Shown here: positions 1 through 9,363 of the stretch, piece by piece
How positions within the stretch are numbered: position 1 is the first letter of the stretch
Layout: each line of letters opens with the position of its first letter
Source of the DNA: Hyphomicrobiales bacterium
GTDB taxonomy: Bacteria; Pseudomonadota; Alphaproteobacteria; Rhizobiales; Beijerinckiaceae
Assembly (NCBI GenBank): GCA_019247605.1
Contig: JAFBAS010000012.1
Location: forward strand, 1 to 62,787
DNA length: 62,787 nt
Reading direction: 5' to 3'
Notes under the pieces: generated by a model
Database searches by the model: none
Told to the model about the DNA's origin: nothing
What the model saw: only the letters and a program-made list of their open reading frames with translations
Position numbers and translations under genes: made by a program

Positions 1-1487
1 TAAGGGCTCAATTCGTGAAAATCATACGCCATGTACGAGGCGGTGGCCAAAGTTGCACAGAACGTCGCGATGAACAGCCAGACCAGCACCTCGACGGCTC
101 TGGCGAGCATTCGTGAGAGGACACCCTTCGGCGGCGCTTCCCGGCGCTCCCGTTGCGCCCTTCGTCGCGCCGAGATTTCCGTGCGCGCTTCGCTGACGGC
201 AACAAGCGCCGACACCGCGGCGAAGGAGAGTTGAAAGCTCGCGCCGAGCACCGCCTCCGGCTCGAAGATGATGACCGCGAATGCCGCATAAGCGAGATTG
301 CGCATCGTGAAGGCGCGCCGATCCGCGATCACTGCGGCGAGCACGATGAGCGTCATGAACAAGGCGCGTTCGGTGCCCACGCGTGAGCCGGTGACCACAT
401 CATAGGCGATGGCGCCGAGGATCGCCGCACCCGCCGCCCATTTCTTGATGGGGTAGCGCAAGGCGAGCACGGAGGAGAAGGCGAGCATTCGCCGCACGAT
501 CCAGAAGATCATTCCGGCGACGAGTGTCATCTGCACGCCGGAGATCGTGATGATGTGGAAGATGCCGGCCTCGCGAATGAGTTCGCGCGCGTTGTCGGAG
601 AGGAGGTCGCGCTTTCCGGTCACCATCGCGGCGGCGACCGCTCCCTCATCCCCACCAACGATCGTGAAGATGCGCTTCGCGAGCGCGTTGCGGGCACGAT
701 CGATCGCCGTCGTCAGCGCGAGCCGAAGACCCGGCGGAGCGGGTGCCGGGACGACCTCCAGACGGCCGAGCACCGACCCGACCCCACCGATCCTCGCGAA
801 ATAAGCGTCTCGCGCGAAATCATAACCTCCGGGAAGGACGAGTCTTGCCGGCGGCAAGACCCGCGCCGTGAACGACACGAAGGCGCCGGCCTCCACACGC
901 GGTGTCTCCCGCAATGTGAGGCGCAGACGATAGGGAGTCTCCTCCGGGCGCAAACCTTCGGCCGTCGCCACACGCAGCACGAAACGCGCGCCGAGGCGGC
1001 GCCAATCCATTTGTTCAACGGTTCCGGTGACCTTGAGGACGCGAACCTTGTCGATGACAGGGGCGAAAAGGAGAGCGGAACGCAAGGACGCGCAGAGGAA
1101 GCCCGCCGAAAGGAAAGCGAGCACCAACGCTACGGTGAAGGGTGCGCGCCAGTGACGCAGCAGGCGGGCGAGGCACGCCGCGCCCGCCGTGAGCACGCCC
1201 GCATAAAGCAGCGATGGCTCGCGGTCGGCGGCGAAATAGAGAATGACCCCGGCGCCTGCCGCGACGGGAAGCCAAAGGAACAGCCGCCGATGAGCGATCT
1301 CGACGTCGATCGCCGCGCGAAAGCGCGGCCCAATTTGGAGCCCGATCTCGCGCAGCGAGAAAGACTCGCCCAGCGAAAAGCCGGCGAACGCACCGCCGCT
1401 CCCCGCCGGCGCTCCGATCGCCGCGCCGTTCTCAACGCTACTCACGGTCGTGACAAGGCCCCCAGGATGCCCTATGTGCCGCCCCAT
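1..1487 (-). CDS. comEC: ComEC/Rec2-family DNA uptake channel (3' part cut by window edge)
   Basis: Reading the minus strand from an ATG at 1487 gives one open frame that runs off the left edge, about 495 residues. The N-terminal part has hydrophobic segments (LFLWLPV near residue 60) and an OB-like stretch. Near residue 310 lies the family hallmark [10 protein letters not shown] of the Competence domain, followed by several membrane spans. ComEC proteins form the inner-membrane channel for single-stranded DNA during transformation. The C-terminal metallo-beta-lactamase-like domain, if present, lies outside the window. The gene is divergent from gltX, as in many rhizobia. The frame stays open upstream of 1487, so the start is uncertain, and competence itself is not shown by this gene alone. 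Confidence 0.85.
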   Translation of the reverse strand, partial: MGRHIGHPGGLVTTVSSVENGAAIGAPAGSGGAFAGFSLGESFSLREIGLQIGPRFRAAIDVEIAHRRLFLWLPVAAGAGVILYFAADREPSLLYAGVLTAGAACLARLLRHWRAPFTVALVLAFLSAGFLCASLRSALLFAPVIDKVRVLKVTGTVEQMDWRRLGARFVLRVATAEGLRPEETPYRLRLTLRETPRVEAGAFVSFTARVLPPARLVLPGGYDFARDAYFARIGGVGSVLGRLEVVPAPAPPGLRLALTTAIDRARNALAKRIFTIVGGDEGAVAAAMVTGKRDLLSDNARELIREAGIFHIITISGVQMTLVAGMIFWIVRRMLAFSSVLALRYPIKKWAAGAAILGAIAYDVVTGSRVGTERALFMTLIVLAAVIADRRAFTMRNLAYAAFAVIIFEPEAVLGASFQLSFAAVSALVAVSEARTEISARRRAQRERREAPPKGVLSRMLARAVEVLVWLFIATFCATLATASYMAYDFHELSP

Positions 1488-1624
1488 GCCGGCGCGGCAT
1501 ACTTTCGGCCAAGGGACGCGGATGTGCAATCTCTTTGCGAGGACGGTGTGGACATCGGCCTCACCTTAGAGCCGGCCGGCAAGCTCGCGTTTCGCTCACC
1601 GTTCCACTTCCGCGGGACAGTTTG

Positions 1625-3061
1625 ATGCCTAGCACCATCGTCACGCGCTTCGCGCCCTCGCCGACGGGCTTTCTTCACATCGGCGGCGCGCGCACCGCTC
1701 TTTTCAATTGGCTCTATGCGCGTCACCACGCCGGACGCATGTTGCTGCGTATCGAGGACACCGATCGCGAGCGTTCGACACAAGCCGCGATCGCCGCGAT
1801 TGTCGACGGCCTCAAATGGCTCGGTCTCGAATGGGACGGAGACACAGTTTTTCAATTTGCGCGCGCAGCTCGCCACGCTGAAGCGGCGTTGAGCCTCGTC
1901 GCTGCCGGCAATGCGTATCCCTGCTACGCTTCTAAAGCGGAGCTCGACGAGATGCGCGAGACGGCGAAGCGAGAGGGCCGGCCGATGCGCTATGATGGGC
2001 GTTGGCGCGACCGCGATCCCAAGGACGCTCCGCCGGAGGTGAAGCCCGTCATTCGCCTCAAGGCACCGACCGAGGGCGAGACCATGGTCGACGACATGGT
2101 GCAAGGCCCGGTCACCTGGCAGAACAAGGACCTCGACGACCTCGTCCTCCTGCGTTCCGACGGCACCCCGACCTATATGCTTGCGGTTGTGGTGGATGAT
2201 CATGACATGGGCGTCACGGACATTATCCGCGGCGACGACCATCTCACCAACGCGGCACGCCAAACCCAGATTTACCGCGCCTTCGGCTGGGACGTGCCGC
2301 GCATGGCCCACATCCCGCTCATCCATGGGCCGGACGGCGCGAAACTGTCGAAGCGTCACGGCGCGCTGGGCGTGGATGCCTACCGCGCGCTCGGTTATCT
2401 TCCCGCGGCGCTCCGCAACTACCTCGTGCGTCTGGGCTGGTCGCATGGCGACCAGGAAGTTTTCTCGACGCAGGAGATGATCGATGCCTTCGATCTCAAC
2501 GCCGTCGGACGCTCACCGGCGCGTTTCGATTTCGCCAAGCTCGAGAATTTGAACGGTCTTTACATTCGCGAAACGAATGATCGCGAACTTACAAGCGCGA
2601 TCGAGAATATCCTTCCCGAGGTCGGCCCGCCGCGCGGCGCGCCATCCAGGCTCGACGACGCCATGCGCCGGCGTCTTGTCGCGGCTATGCCCGGTTTGAA
2701 GGAGCGCGCCAAGACCCTGATCGAGTTGATCGAGAATGCATATTATCTCTACGCGACGCGCCCTCTCGCGCTCGATGACAAGGCGAGGGCGCTTCTTACG
2801 CCAGCGGCGATCGAGACACTCGCAAAAATCTCACCCGAATGCGAAATTCAAGACGGCTGGGCCGGCCCTCATCTCGAGGCGATGGTCCGGGGATTCGCCG
2901 AGAGGCAGGCAATGAAGCTCGGCCAGGTTGCCCAGCCTTTGCGCGCGGCTCTCACGGGTCGCGCCACCTCGCCGGGCTTGTTCGACGTGATGACGGTCCT
3001 CGGGCGCGACGAGTGCCTGGCGCGGATCAAGGATGCGATTGCTTTATGCGCCGCGAGTTGA
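1625..3061 (+). CDS. gltX: Glutamate--tRNA ligase
   Basis: A 478-residue class I aminoacyl-tRNA synthetase that charges tRNA-Glu (and possibly tRNA-Gln, when a GatCAB amidotransferase is present). The start at 1625 gives the standard N-terminus [15 protein letters not shown] with the HIGH-type motif HIGG at about residue 18. The KMSKS-type loop appears as AKLSKRHG near residue 240. An in-frame extension upstream to 1535 has no family similarity and was not used. It is followed on the same strand by gltA after a 253-base gap. The order comEC-gltX-gltA-lpxB is typical of rhizobia. Length and motifs are normal. Confidence 0.97.
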   Translation: MPSTIVTRFAPSPTGFLHIGGARTALFNWLYARHHAGRMLLRIEDTDRERSTQAAIAAIVDGLKWLGLEWDGDTVFQFARAARHAEAALSLVAAGNAYPCYASKAELDEMRETAKREGRPMRYDGRWRDRDPKDAPPEVKPVIRLKAPTEGETMVDDMVQGPVTWQNKDLDDLVLLRSDGTPTYMLAVVVDDHDMGVTDIIRGDDHLTNAARQTQIYRAFGWDVPRMAHIPLIHGPDGAKLSKRHGALGVDAYRALGYLPAALRNYLVRLGWSHGDQEVFSTQEMIDAFDLNAVGRSPARFDFAKLENLNGLYIRETNDRELTSAIENILPEVGPPRGAPSRLDDAMRRRLVAAMPGLKERAKTLIELIENAYYLYATRPLALDDKARALLTPAAIETLAKISPECEIQDGWAGPHLEAMVRGFAERQAMKLGQVAQPLRAALTGRATSPGLFDVMTVLGRDECLARIKDAIALCAAS

Positions 3062-3314
3062 TGAGGCCTCTATTTCCCTCTTCGGCGTCATATTCATATC
3101 GGCAACAAATCATTTTTCGCGGGTTCCTGCCATCACAGGCGCGCTTCTTGCTTTGCGTGAGGCTCGTCCGCGCTTGGCTTGCCCGCACTTGTCAAACGCG
3201 TTACGCACTGCAACATAGCAGGAAGCATGACGCGCAGGGGCCGGTCGAAGATCGACCCGTCGGGCGCAATAATCAGCTTCGTGCTTCGGCGCGACCAACC
3301 GATAGGCTTGAGCC

Positions 3315-4604
3315 ATGGGCATCGTCACCTCTTTCACCGTCGGCAACAAGGTCGTCGATTTTCCCGGGCGCGAGGGTTCCGTCGGGCCGAGCGTGGTCGA
3401 TATTTCGAAGCTCTACGCCCAAACCGGGATGTTCACCTACGATCCCGGTTTTACTTCGACGGCAAGTTGCGATTCCAAAATCACCTATATCGACGGAGAT
3501 GAGGGCATTCTCCTCTACCGCGGATACCCGATCGAGCAGCTCGCCGAACACGGTGACTTTCTCGAGACGGCGTACTTGCTTCTCTACGGCGAATTGCCGA
3601 CCGCGCAGCAGAAGGACGATTTCGTCTACCGGGTCACGCGCCACACCATGGTGCATGACCAGATGTCGCGCTTCTTTCAGGGCTTCCGGCGCGATGCTCA
3701 TCCGATGGCCGTCATGGTGGCGGCGGTCGGTGCGCTCTCGGCGTTCTATCACGACTCCACGGACATTTCCGACGAGCACCAGCGCATGGTCGCCTCGATC
3801 CGCATGATTGCCAAAATTCCGACACTTGCGGCCATGGCGTTCAAGTATACGATCGGGCAACCCTTCGTTTATCCCAAGAACGATCTCGATTACACCTCCA
3901 ATTTCTTGCGGATGTGTTATGCGGTTCCTTGCGAGGAATACCACATCAATCCGGTTCTCTCGCGCGCGCTCGATCGCATCTTCATCCTGCATGCGGACCA
4001 TGAGCAGAATGCTTCGACCGCGACCGTGCGGCTTGCCGGCTCCTCGGGCGCGAACCCCTTTGCCTGCATTGCGGCGGGGATCGCATGCCTTTGGGGCCCG
4101 GCCCATGGCGGAGCGAACGAGGCGGCGCTCAAGATGCTGGCCGAGATCGGCACGCCCGACCGCATTCCCCAGTTCATCGCGCGCGCCAAGGACAAGAACG
4201 ATCCGTTCCGCCTCATGGGCTTCGGGCATCGCGTCTACAAAAATTACGATCCTCGCGCGAAGATCATGCAACGCACCACGCATGAGGTATTGAACGAGCT
4301 CGGCATCAAGGACGATCCGCTTCTCGATGTCGCTCTCGAGCTTGAGCGCATCGCGCTTCACGATGAATATTTCATCGAGAAGAAGCTCTACCCGAATATC
4401 GATTTCTACTCCGGCATCACCTTGAAGGCGATGGGCTTTCCGACCGACATGTTCACCGTGCTCTTCGCGCTCGCGCGCACCACGGGCTGGATCGCCCAAT
4501 GGAAAGAAATGATCGAGGATCCCAGCCAGAAGATCGGCCGACCTCGCCAGCTCTACACGGGCGCGCCGCGTCGCGATTACGTCCCGCTCGCTCAGCGTCA
4601 CTGA
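3315..4604 (+). CDS. gltA: Citrate synthase (type II, hexameric family)
   Basis: A 429-residue citrate synthase condensing oxaloacetate and acetyl-CoA as the entry step of the TCA cycle. The catalytic triad is visible: His in GPAHGGAN (about residue 264), His in GFGHRVYK (about 305) and Asp in IDFYSG (about 363), matching the spacing of the E. coli type enzyme. The N-terminal beta domain ([25 protein letters not shown]) is also present. It ends convergently with lpxB, 68 bases away. The 253 bases before the start have room for its own promoter, but no clear consensus was recognised. Confidence 0.97.
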   Translation: MGIVTSFTVGNKVVDFPGREGSVGPSVVDISKLYAQTGMFTYDPGFTSTASCDSKITYIDGDEGILLYRGYPIEQLAEHGDFLETAYLLLYGELPTAQQKDDFVYRVTRHTMVHDQMSRFFQGFRRDAHPMAVMVAAVGALSAFYHDSTDISDEHQRMVASIRMIAKIPTLAAMAFKYTIGQPFVYPKNDLDYTSNFLRMCYAVPCEEYHINPVLSRALDRIFILHADHEQNASTATVRLAGSSGANPFACIAAGIACLWGPAHGGANEAALKMLAEIGTPDRIPQFIARAKDKNDPFRLMGFGHRVYKNYDPRAKIMQRTTHEVLNELGIKDDPLLDVALELERIALHDEYFIEKKLYPNIDFYSGITLKAMGFPTDMFTVLFALARTTGWIAQWKEMIEDPSQKIGRPRQLYTGAPRRDYVPLAQRH

Positions 4605-4672
4605 GCCGACGAGGCCCGGGCGCCGGCGATTTGTCGGCGATCCTGCGGGTAGAGTGTCGGATCAGATGAGCT

Positions 4673-5854
4673 TCAAGAAAGCTCGTCTATCACAACGCGC
4701 GCGGCTTTCTCGGCCGGATTGGCGCCCGACACGCGGACTCGGGAACGCACGCGAGCGAGAGCCGCAAGCTGCGTCCGACGCTCCACCGTTTCGTCGAGGA
4801 GCGCCAGCAAGGCCGAAGTGAGAGCCTCACAGGTGCAGGCGTGCTGGATGAGCTCAGGCACAGCGGGTTCGCCAAGGACGAGATTCGGCAATAGGACAAA
4901 GGGTGCGGTCACGAGGTTGCGCAAGATGAGAAATTCGAGCCCGCCGACCTTGTAGGCCGCAACCATGGGGACGCCCGCGAGCGCAAGCTCGAGCGTGACG
5001 GTACCCGATGCGGCAAGCGCCGCGCGCGCTCGACGGAAGGCGGAAAGCTTCGCGGCTTCACCCGTTACGATCTCGGGCGTAACCATCCAACGGCTCGTGT
5101 GTGCGAGAATCTGCGCTTCGAGACCTTTCACGACCGGCAGAACCGGGCGGATCGGGCGCAGAGCGTTCAGCCGCGCGATCGTCTCGCCGAACACCGGCAA
5201 CAATCGCTCGATCTCCATTCGGCGGCTGCCCGGCAGAACAAGCAGGGTAGGCGGGGACGTCGCGCGTGCTCGTTCCTCATCCGCGCTCGGCTCGAAATCA
5301 TCGAGCCTTTGCGACAACGGATGCCCGACATAGGTGCAGCGCGGTCCGCCAAGGCGGCGATGCGCCTCGGGCTCGAACGGCAAGAGCGCGAGGACGTGAT
5401 CGACATAAGTTCGCATCGCGCGGGCCCGCCCTGGTCGCCACGCCCAGACGGAAGGGCTCACATAATCGATTACCGGCAGGTCCGGCAGTTTTGCGCGAAC
5501 GCGCCGTGCGACGCGGTGCGTGAAGTCCGGGCTGTCGATGATGACGAGCGCGTCGGGCTTCGTCGCCAAAATGAGAGCGGCCGTGTCGCGGATTCGCCGC
5601 AAGATCAGGGGCAGGCGTGCGATCACGGCGGAAAAGCCCATTACGGCGATGTCCGAAAGGGGAAATAGGCTTCTCAGCCCCTCCCCCTCCATGGCGGGGC
5701 CGCCGACGCCCACGAAACTGACCTTGCGTGGTGAGAGCTCGACGCGCAGCGCGCGCATGAGCGGTGCGCCGAGCGCGTCACCCGAGCTTTCCCCGGCGAC
5801 GATCGCGATTACAAGCGCACGCGAACTTTGAGAGGCCACGGGTTCAGCGCTCAT
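4673..5854 (-). CDS. lpxB: Lipid-A-disaccharide synthase
   Basis: A 393-residue family 19 glycosyltransferase joining UDP-2,3-diacylglucosamine and lipid X into the tetraacyl disaccharide of lipid A at the inner face of the cytoplasmic membrane. The N-terminal signature VAGESSGDALGAPLMRAL is at about residues 19-36, and the conserved SPSVWAWRPGRA and LPGSRRMEI segments follow. Its ATG overlaps the lpxI stop as ATGA, so the two are translationally coupled. It is the last gene of the pyrH-to-lpxB string. Length is normal. Confidence 0.96.
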   Translation of the reverse strand: MSAEPVASQSSRALVIAIVAGESSGDALGAPLMRALRVELSPRKVSFVGVGGPAMEGEGLRSLFPLSDIAVMGFSAVIARLPLILRRIRDTAALILATKPDALVIIDSPDFTHRVARRVRAKLPDLPVIDYVSPSVWAWRPGRARAMRTYVDHVLALLPFEPEAHRRLGGPRCTYVGHPLSQRLDDFEPSADEERARATSPPTLLVLPGSRRMEIERLLPVFGETIARLNALRPIRPVLPVVKGLEAQILAHTSRWMVTPEIVTGEAAKLSAFRRARAALAASGTVTLELALAGVPMVAAYKVGGLEFLILRNLVTAPFVLLPNLVLGEPAVPELIQHACTCEALTSALLALLDETVERRTQLAALARVRSRVRVSGANPAEKAARVVIDELS

Positions 5855-6723
5855 GGCGCGCCACGTCCCTCGAGCCCGAAGAGGAAGAGGCCAGCTTCGT
5901 CAGCGCCCGATATCATGGCTTGGCTCTCGAGGAGCAATACCCGATGCGCCTCGACGATCACTCCAGCAAGGCCGGCGCTTGCGACAAGCTCCACAGTACG
6001 CGGCCCGATGACCGGCATGTCGACCTTGAGGCTCTGCCCCACCTTCGCCGCCTTGAGCAAAAATCCGCCACGGCCCGCACGCGGCAGGCGGCCGTCCCGA
6101 CGCAGCTCCATCACGCGTTCGATGAGCGCGTCGGTGCCTTCGGCGCCCTCGACGGCAACGATGCGCTCGCCGATGGCTACCAAGGCTTGGCCCACGTCGA
6201 AAGGCGAGAGCGCATCGAGGCACGCAAAGCCGCGCGCGGCCGCCGTCACCGCTTCGGCAGGCGGATCGATCCTGCCGATCCGCCCTTTGGGTGCGACGAG
6301 CTCGGGGGCGACATCGGCAACACCCAAGACCGGAAAGCCTTGCACCTCGAACCAGCGCATCATGCCGCGCAGCATGGCATCGTCTCCGCGCCGGATGTTG
6401 CGCAGGAAATCGAAGAGATAGGTCCAGCCGATGGCGTCAATGCGCATCGAGCTTACACTGGGGCGGTTCATCGCGCCGATCAGCACGACGCCTGCGCAAC
6501 GCTCGCGCCGCAACAACGCGAAAAGCTTGCCCAGTTGCCCGAGCGCCAGCCAATGGGCATGGAAACGGGAAAGACCCGGATCGGCAATTCCTTCGATCGC
6601 GACCACGATCGAACGACGGCCGGCTGCCCGCATTGCATGGAGGACGGCGAAGGGCAAGGCGCCACCGGCGCAAAGGATGGCGATAGGACGAGACTCGGGC
6701 GCGTGTGCTTCGGATTGGATCAT
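5851..6723 (-). CDS. lpxI: UDP-2,3-diacylglucosamine pyrophosphatase LpxI
   Basis: A 290-residue DUF1009/LpxI protein. The family hydrolyses UDP-2,3-diacylglucosamine to lipid X, replacing the unrelated LpxH in most alphaproteobacteria. The N-terminal fold begins PIAILCAGGALPFAVLHAM (about residues 13-31). The C-terminal catalytic part holds GTDALIERVMELR and MPVIGPRTVEL. It sits between lpxA (92 bases upstream) and lpxB (4-base overlap), so substrate and product enzymes are encoded side by side. No LpxH-type metallophosphoesterase is nearby. Confidence 0.93.
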   Translation of the reverse strand: MIQSEAHAPESRPIAILCAGGALPFAVLHAMRAAGRRSIVVAIEGIADPGLSRFHAHWLALGQLGKLFALLRRERCAGVVLIGAMNRPSVSSMRIDAIGWTYLFDFLRNIRRGDDAMLRGMMRWFEVQGFPVLGVADVAPELVAPKGRIGRIDPPAEAVTAAARGFACLDALSPFDVGQALVAIGERIVAVEGAEGTDALIERVMELRRDGRLPRAGRGGFLLKAAKVGQSLKVDMPVIGPRTVELVASAGLAGVIVEAHRVLLLESQAMISGADEAGLFLFGLEGRGAP

Positions 6724-6815
6724 CGGTCGCGCGCGGCGCGATCTTGAAGATCAACCGGCATGCGGGAAGGTCGGACCGCCCGACCGGGCATTCGAAGAGA
6801 ATGCGGCCGAAATCC

Positions 6816-7622
6816 TCATAGCTTCTGCCCCTGCCCGTTCCGCGGCGTGCATAGCGCCCGCTCGCCTCCGTCGCGGATGAAATCGAGAACTTCATGCACG
6901 ATGCGATGCTGGGCGAATTCGGCCGCGACGTCCTCGAGGCGTTCCTTGAGCGTGCCCTCGTCCGCGAAGAGGAGACGGTAGGCACGGCGCAAATCATGCA
7001 TCTCCTCGCGCGAGAAGCCTCGCCGTTTCAGCCCGACGATGTTGAGGCCCGCGAGATAAGCGCGGTTGCCGAGAGCCATCCCATAAGGGATGAGGTCGTT
7101 CTCGAGACCGGAAAGGCCGCCGACGAAGGCGTGATCTCCGATCCGGACGAATTGTTGCACGGCGCAACCGCCGCCAAGAATGACGAATTTACCGATGCGA
7201 CAATGTCCCGCAAGCATCACATTGTTTGCGAGAATCGAATTCGAGCCGACGACGCAATCATGTGCCACATGGGCGTTGGCCATGAACAGGCAGTCGTCAC
7301 CGACCGAGGTGTGCATGCCCCCCCCGGTCGTGCCGGGATTCATCGTGACCCCTTCGCGAATGGTGCAGCGCGCGCCGATGCCGAGCGTCGAGGGCTCGCC
7401 CGCATATTTGAGGTCCTGCGGCCGATGCCCGATCGAGGCAAAGGGAAAAATGCACGTTTTCGGCCCGATCGTGGTGCGCCCCGCAACGACCGCATGGCTC
7501 AGGAGCTCGCAACCGTCCCCGAGGACGACGCCCGACCCGACGAAGCAATAAGGGCCGATGCGTACATCCGCCCCGAGGCACGCGCCCTCCTCCACGATAG
7601 CGGTATTGTGAATCGCGCTCAT
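6816..7622 (-). CDS. lpxA: Acyl-ACP--UDP-N-acetylglucosamine O-acyltransferase
   Basis: A 268-residue left-handed beta-helix acyltransferase performing the first step of lipid A synthesis. Hexapeptide repeats start at residue 4 (IHNTAIVEEGA) and continue for about 190 residues. The catalytic His lies in NAHVAHDCVVG (about residue 124, matching E. coli His125). A helical C-terminal domain follows. The ATG at 7622 is preceded directly by an in-frame GTG, and neither has a strong ribosome site. It follows fabZ after 111 bases. Confidence 0.95.
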   Translation of the reverse strand: MSAIHNTAIVEEGACLGADVRIGPYCFVGSGVVLGDGCELLSHAVVAGRTTIGPKTCIFPFASIGHRPQDLKYAGEPSTLGIGARCTIREGVTMNPGTTGGGMHTSVGDDCLFMANAHVAHDCVVGSNSILANNVMLAGHCRIGKFVILGGGCAVQQFVRIGDHAFVGGLSGLENDLIPYGMALGNRAYLAGLNIVGLKRRGFSREEMHDLRRAYRLLFADEGTLKERLEDVAAEFAQHRIVHEVLDFIRDGGERALCTPRNGQGQKL

Positions 7623-7733
7623 CACGAACGTAGGGGTGCTTCAGGGGAAATTGCCAGGCTCATCTGTTTTCTTGGATTTCGACGGATCATGCTTTTTTGA
7701 ACCCCCGGCCAGGCGCGGCGGTGATGGCCCCGC

Positions 7734-8189
7734 TCAATCGCGCACCAGCATTGCCGCGATCTCGGCCTCCGCGACGAGCGCGCCGGAAACCTTCGCCTCT
7801 CCGCGGAACCACCACATGTTCAGACGGCTCTTGAGCTTCGTCATGTGGTATTCCAGCACGTCGCCGGGAATGACGGGCTTGCGGAATTTGGCCTTGTCGA
7901 TGGTCATGAAGTACACGGCCTTCGGCCGGGGAGTCACGGTGCGCGCGCACAGCGCACCCGCCGTTTGCGCCATCCCCTCGATCATCAAGACACCAGGCAT
8001 GATCGGGCGCCTTGGAAAATGGCCGGTGAACTGAGGCTCGTTGTAAGTGACGTTTTTGATGCCGATGCAGCTCTCATCACCCTTCATCTCGATGATGCGA
8101 TCGACGAGCAGGAACGGATAGCGATGCGGCAGATAAGTGAGGATCTCGAGGATCTCCGCCGAGTCGAGTGAGCCTGGTGTGTCGCCCAT
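7734..8189 (-). CDS. fabZ: 3-hydroxyacyl-[acyl-carrier-protein] dehydratase FabZ
   Basis: A 151-residue hot-dog-fold dehydratase of fatty acid elongation. The catalytic His is in [12 protein letters not shown] (about residue 21), and the catalytic Glu is in the [13 protein letters not shown] helix. The start at 8189 places the gene four bases after the lpxD stop. The frame is open further upstream inside lpxD, but that extension is a shadow. Being between lpxD and lpxA lets one transcript balance hydroxyacyl-ACP use between membrane phospholipid and lipid A. Confidence 0.95.
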   Translation of the reverse strand: MGDTPGSLDSAEILEILTYLPHRYPFLLVDRIIEMKGDESCIGIKNVTYNEPQFTGHFPRRPIMPGVLMIEGMAQTAGALCARTVTPRPKAVYFMTIDKAKFRKPVIPGDVLEYHMTKLKSRLNMWWFRGEAKVSGALVAEAEIAAMLVRD

Positions 8190-8193
8190 CGCT

Positions 8194-9306
8194 TCAAACC
8201 TTCCCCGCACCAGGCTCGCGCGCCCGGCCTTCACCTTCGCCGACGACGCCGAGGCCTCCGCGCTCCCCATGTTTCCACCGCTTGGCCAGAAGCGCGACGA
8301 CCTGCATCTCGCGAAACCAATCCCGGATCGGCTTCGCCGGAGTGCCACCCCAGCGAGCCCCGGCCGGCACGTTATCCTTAATGTTGCTCGCGCCGGCAAT
8401 TTGCGCACCCGCGCCGATGCGCAAATGCCCGACGACGCCGACATGCCCGGCAAGAACGACGAAATCCTCCAGCGTGACGCTCCCCGAAATGCCGACCTGG
8501 CCAGCGATCACGCAATGGCGGCCGATGACGACGTTGTGCGCGATCTGGACGAGGTTGTCGATCTTCGTTCCCTCGCCGATCATCGTGTCTCGGTTGGCGC
8601 CACGATCGATCGTGGAATTGGCGCCGATCTCGACATCGTCCTGGATGATCACACGGCCGATCTGCGGCACCTTCGCATGTCCCTGCGGGCCCATGGCGAA
8701 GCCGAAGCCGTCCTGCCCGACCCTGACCCCTGCATGCAGGATGACGCGATTGCCGATTAGGGCATGCGTGACTGACGCGCCGGGGCCGATCGAGCTTTCA
8801 CGCCCGATGCGCACCGAGGGGCCGATGACGGCATTCGCACCGATCAACGTTCCCGAGCCGATCTCGGCATCGGGGCCGATCACGGCTCCCGGATCGATCG
8901 TGACGCCCCCTTCGAGCCTTGCCGTCGCATCCACATGCGAGCCCGGCGACACCCCCTGCGTGCCGCAGGTCGAGGACAGGCGAAGCGCCGCCGGAAACAT
9001 ATGACCTGCGACCCGCGCGAAGGAGCGGTATGGGTCCTTCACGACGAGCGCAATCATGCCGCCGGGAACGCGCGCGGCGTTCTTCTCGGCGACGAGGCAA
9101 GCAAGCGCGCGCGAGCGCGTCAACGCCTCGAGGTAGTGGGGATTTTCAAGGAAGGTGAGCTCGTCGGCCTTGGCCCGGTCCACGGCCGCAACGCCACGCA
9201 CGGGCTTGCGCCCGATTTCGGCCGAAAGCGGCGCGGCGCTCACGAGGGCGGCGACCTCCGCGAGGTTCAGATGGGCAGCCGGCTCGAAGAAAACGGGATC
9301 AGGCAC
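8194..9306 (-). CDS. lpxD: UDP-3-O-(3-hydroxyacyl)glucosamine N-acyltransferase
   Basis: A 370-residue trimeric acyltransferase, third step of lipid A synthesis. An N-terminal uridine-binding domain (about residues 1-105, with [13 protein letters not shown]) precedes a long hexapeptide beta-helix. The catalytic His is in [15 protein letters not shown] (about residue 254). The start codon is GTG with a GCGAGAG stretch upstream. It lies 57 bases after bamA, the usual order for proteobacteria. The C-terminal 25 residues are glycine- and charge-rich and add to the normal length of about 345-350. Confidence 0.95.
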   Translation of the reverse strand: MPDPVFFEPAAHLNLAEVAALVSAAPLSAEIGRKPVRGVAAVDRAKADELTFLENPHYLEALTRSRALACLVAEKNAARVPGGMIALVVKDPYRSFARVAGHMFPAALRLSSTCGTQGVSPGSHVDATARLEGGVTIDPGAVIGPDAEIGSGTLIGANAVIGPSVRIGRESSIGPGASVTHALIGNRVILHAGVRVGQDGFGFAMGPQGHAKVPQIGRVIIQDDVEIGANSTIDRGANRDTMIGEGTKIDNLVQIAHNVVIGRHCVIAGQVGISGSVTLEDFVVLAGHVGVVGHLRIGAGAQIAGASNIKDNVPAGARWGGTPAKPIRDWFREMQVVALLAKRWKHGERGGLGVVGEGEGRAREPGAGKV

Positions 9307-9363
9307 GGTGCTCTCGCCAAACCCTCGAAGCCCATCGTGCCTCGAGCAAGGTCGCAGGTTTGT

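Noticed and set aside
3273-4601. A 442-codon open frame opposite gltA
   Set aside because: Antisense shadow of a clear citrate synthase; no ribosome site and no domain.
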